Positions 52,227 to 53,482 of a DNA stretch of 53,482 nucleotides are shown here, one piece after another. Every line of letters begins with the position of its first letter. Positions within the stretch are counted from its first letter, which is position 1. The stretch covers positions 1-53,482 of the forward strand of contig JAGXGZ010000093.1 of the NCBI GenBank assembly GCA_024636495.1. The letters are read 5' to 3'. The notes under the pieces were generated by a model. That model searched no databases and was not told the DNA's origin. It was given only the letters and a program-made list of their open reading frames with translations. The stretch is from Roseobacter sp. (lineage in GTDB: Bacteria; Pseudomonadota; Alphaproteobacteria; Rhodobacterales; Rhodobacteraceae). Made by a program: the position numbers and the translations under genes.

Positions 52227-52916
52227 TCAGACGTAAACGCCTGCCGCCGCCTCGCGAATTGCGCGGATATTAGTGCCGTAGGGTGCCGGATCGCTTACCG
52301 ATCCGCCCCGGAAGACGGCAGAACCTGCGACCAGCACATCCGCACCCGCCTGTGCAACGCTGGCGGCAGTGTTCACATCCACGCCACCGTCGATTTCGAT
52401 GTGGATCGGGCGATCGCCGATCATCGCGCGCAGGGTTTTGATCTTGTCGGTCATATCGATGAATTTCTGCCCGCCGAAACCGGGGTTCACGGTCATCACG
52501 CAGATCAGATCGGTAATGTCCAACAGATGGGCCACAGCTTCCGCCGGGGTGCCGGGGTTCAGCGCGACGCCCGCTTTGGCCCCCGCAGCGCGAATGGCTT
52601 GCAAGGTGCGATGGATATGCGGGGTGGCTTCGACATGGGCGGTGATGACGTCAGCCCCGGCTGCCGCGAAGGCGTCGATATAGGGATCGACGGGCGCGAT
52701 CATCAGATGAACGTCCATCACGCCCTTGATGTGGGGGCGGATCGCGGCGCAGGTGGCCGGGCCAAAGCTGATATTGGGCACGAAATGTCCGTCCATCACA
52801 TCGACATGAACCCAATCGGCACCTTGCGCCTCGATGGCTTCGCATTCCGCACCGAAATTGGCGAAATCAGCGGCTAGGATGGAGGGGGCGATTTTGATCG
52901 AACGGTCGAATGTCAT
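52227..52916 (-). CDS. rpe: Ribulose-phosphate 3-epimerase
   Basis: It interconverts ribulose 5-phosphate and xylulose 5-phosphate in the pentose phosphate and Calvin cycles. The start at 52916 gives 229 residues, the family norm. The TIM-barrel motifs are present: KIAPSILAADFANFG, HVDVMDGHFVPNISFG (metal and active-site Asp), VHLMI, VNPGFGGQKFI and EIDGGVDVNTA. It converges with the ligase gene, 16 bp away. Confidence 0.96.
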   Translation of the reverse strand: MTFDRSIKIAPSILAADFANFGAECEAIEAQGADWVHVDVMDGHFVPNISFGPATCAAIRPHIKGVMDVHLMIAPVDPYIDAFAAAGADVITAHVEATPHIHRTLQAIRAAGAKAGVALNPGTPAEAVAHLLDITDLICVMTVNPGFGGQKFIDMTDKIKTLRAMIGDRPIHIEIDGGVDVNTAASVAQAGADVLVAGSAVFRGGSVSDPAPYGTNIRAIREAAAGVYV

Positions 52917-53090
52917 GTGTGCTGGCCTTTTTGGACGGGATAGGCGCGATATAGGGGCTGGCGGGGCTGGTGGCAATCGGCGGAGCCTTCGGCGAGGATT
53001 TTAAGCCATTTGGAAGCTGCTGACTGGTCTTCGAATGGATCGACAAGGCATACCGGTTCAAGGGTGCCCTCGCGATTTTGAGAGGCGCGT

Positions 53091-53360
53091 TTAAAGATCA
53101 ATCTCAAGGATGCCACCGGGGTCCGCCGCGCGGGACTGGCAAAGGATGATAGACGTCTCGCGCTGCTTGGCTGAAAGAACGAAATCCCTGTGCTCTGCAT
53201 GGCCAGAAAGCAGCGTGCATTTACACACACCGCAAATGCCGTCTGCACATTTGATGTCCAGTTTGATGTCAGCCGCAATCAACGCATCGCTTGCCGTCTG
53301 ATCTGCGGCAACGGGAACCTCGCGCCCGTTTGAAAGGCGTAATACCAAGCTGCATAAGTT
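53091..53360 (-). pseudogene. C-terminal ferredoxin domain of a VanB-like oxidoreductase, 5' part missing
   Basis: The frame codes for a plant-type [2Fe-2S] ferredoxin domain: KCADGICGVCKC supplies three of the cysteine ligands and ILCQSRA the last, and it ends ILEIDL. HRDFVLSAKQRE is typical of the C-terminus of vanillate-demethylase-reductase-like (PDR/VanB) flavoproteins. The expected 220-residue FAD/NAD part is absent: the frame is closed by TAA in the sequence just to the right, which reads instead as the start of an IS630-type transposase on the other strand. The gene is therefore probably broken by an insertion, with the junction near 53355-53370. Confidence 0.65.
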
Positions 53361-53482
53361 CTGACTCTCGGGGGATTCCCAACACACCAAAAATCTGACT
53401 CTATGGAGTTATGTCTGGGAGGGTGTGACCATAGGTACAGCGATTGGATTACGTGCGGATTTTGAAGGCACAGGATTAAGGC
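53355..53482 (+). mobile_element. Left end of an IS630-family insertion sequence (cut by the window)
   Basis: From about 53355 the sequence no longer matches the reductase gene. A 9-bp direct repeat TCTGACTCT (53360-53368 and 53394-53402) may be part of the transposase-binding end. A transposase reading frame starts at 53425. IS630 elements insert at TA, and TA occurs at the presumed junction, but the exact end cannot be fixed with only one end in view. Confidence 0.5.
53425..53482 (+). CDS. IS630-family transposase, N-terminal fragment
   Basis: GTG at 53425, with GGGAGGG just before it, opens a frame that runs to the window edge: TIGTAIGLRADFEGTGLR. This closely matches the start I know for IS630-family transposases in Rhodobacteraceae (AISLRADFDG followed by LRRLARQ). 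Only 19 codons are visible. The call depends on this short match and on the broken reductase next to it. Confidence 0.6.
   Translation, partial: MTIGTAIGLRADFEGTGLR

Noticed and set aside
1..53482. CRISPR array or retron
   Set aside because: No series of regularly spaced identical repeats and no cas or reverse transcriptase gene was seen; the hairpins at 9651-9994 differ in sequence from one another.

Overview
The window looks like a chromosomal segment of an alphaproteobacterium of the Rhodobacteraceae (Roseobacter group). The right three quarters is GC-rich, and it carries the order murA, DUF2948, hisD, UPF0262, small phosphatase that I associate with that family. It also has TRAP and peptide ABC transporters and a lepA gene. 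The assignment rests on gene order and protein likeness; no rRNA gene is present.

Positions 1 to about 13,930 are an accessory island ending at a tRNA-Thr(GGT) gene (13913-13987, minus). A large serine recombinase (12390-13934) reads into the tRNA 3' end, so that end is the likely attachment site. The other end of the island is not visible and probably lies left of the window. The island holds a seven-gene minus-strand operon (9590 down to 264) made of two defence modules. The first is a restriction-modification set: an MmeI-like adenine methyltransferase, an SF2 helicase and a GIY-YIG nuclease. The second is an ABC-three-component (Lamassu-like) set: a small membrane protein, a CTD protein, a middle component and an SMC/Rad50-like ATPase. 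The small membrane protein and the CTD protein carry the same ten-residue peptide AGGDIVGRDK, encoded with seven synonymous differences. This suggests that a membrane effector is recruited in trans through matching tags. Divergent from the operon, 9651-9994 is a chain of regular hairpins, most with six-base loops, ending in an intrinsic terminator. It is a strong candidate for an undescribed structured RNA. A HExxH metallopeptidase-like gene and an unassigned gene follow.

From 13,988 rightwards is mostly core chromosome: cell-wall, histidine and housekeeping genes, a porin and lepA. An AT-rich SIR2-like defence gene (22329-23621) is wedged between lepA and the next core gene. Then come a six-gene glycan operon with four of its five junctions overlapping by 4 bp (30794 down to 24812), a MscS channel, a Tat-exported metallo-hydrolase and a peptide-type ABC transporter operon (40394 down to 34537).

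From 41,175 to 52,210 is one plus-strand catabolic unit. It holds an IclR-type palindrome, a TRAP transporter, an IclR regulator, a hydratase/dehydrogenase fusion, a pair of acyl-CoA dehydrogenases, a thioesterase, an enoyl-CoA hydratase and an acyl-CoA ligase. Together they look like uptake, CoA activation and beta-oxidation of an organic acid. The window ends with rpe and the C-terminal ferredoxin domain of a VanB-like reductase, apparently cut by an IS630-family element whose transposase begins at the right edge.
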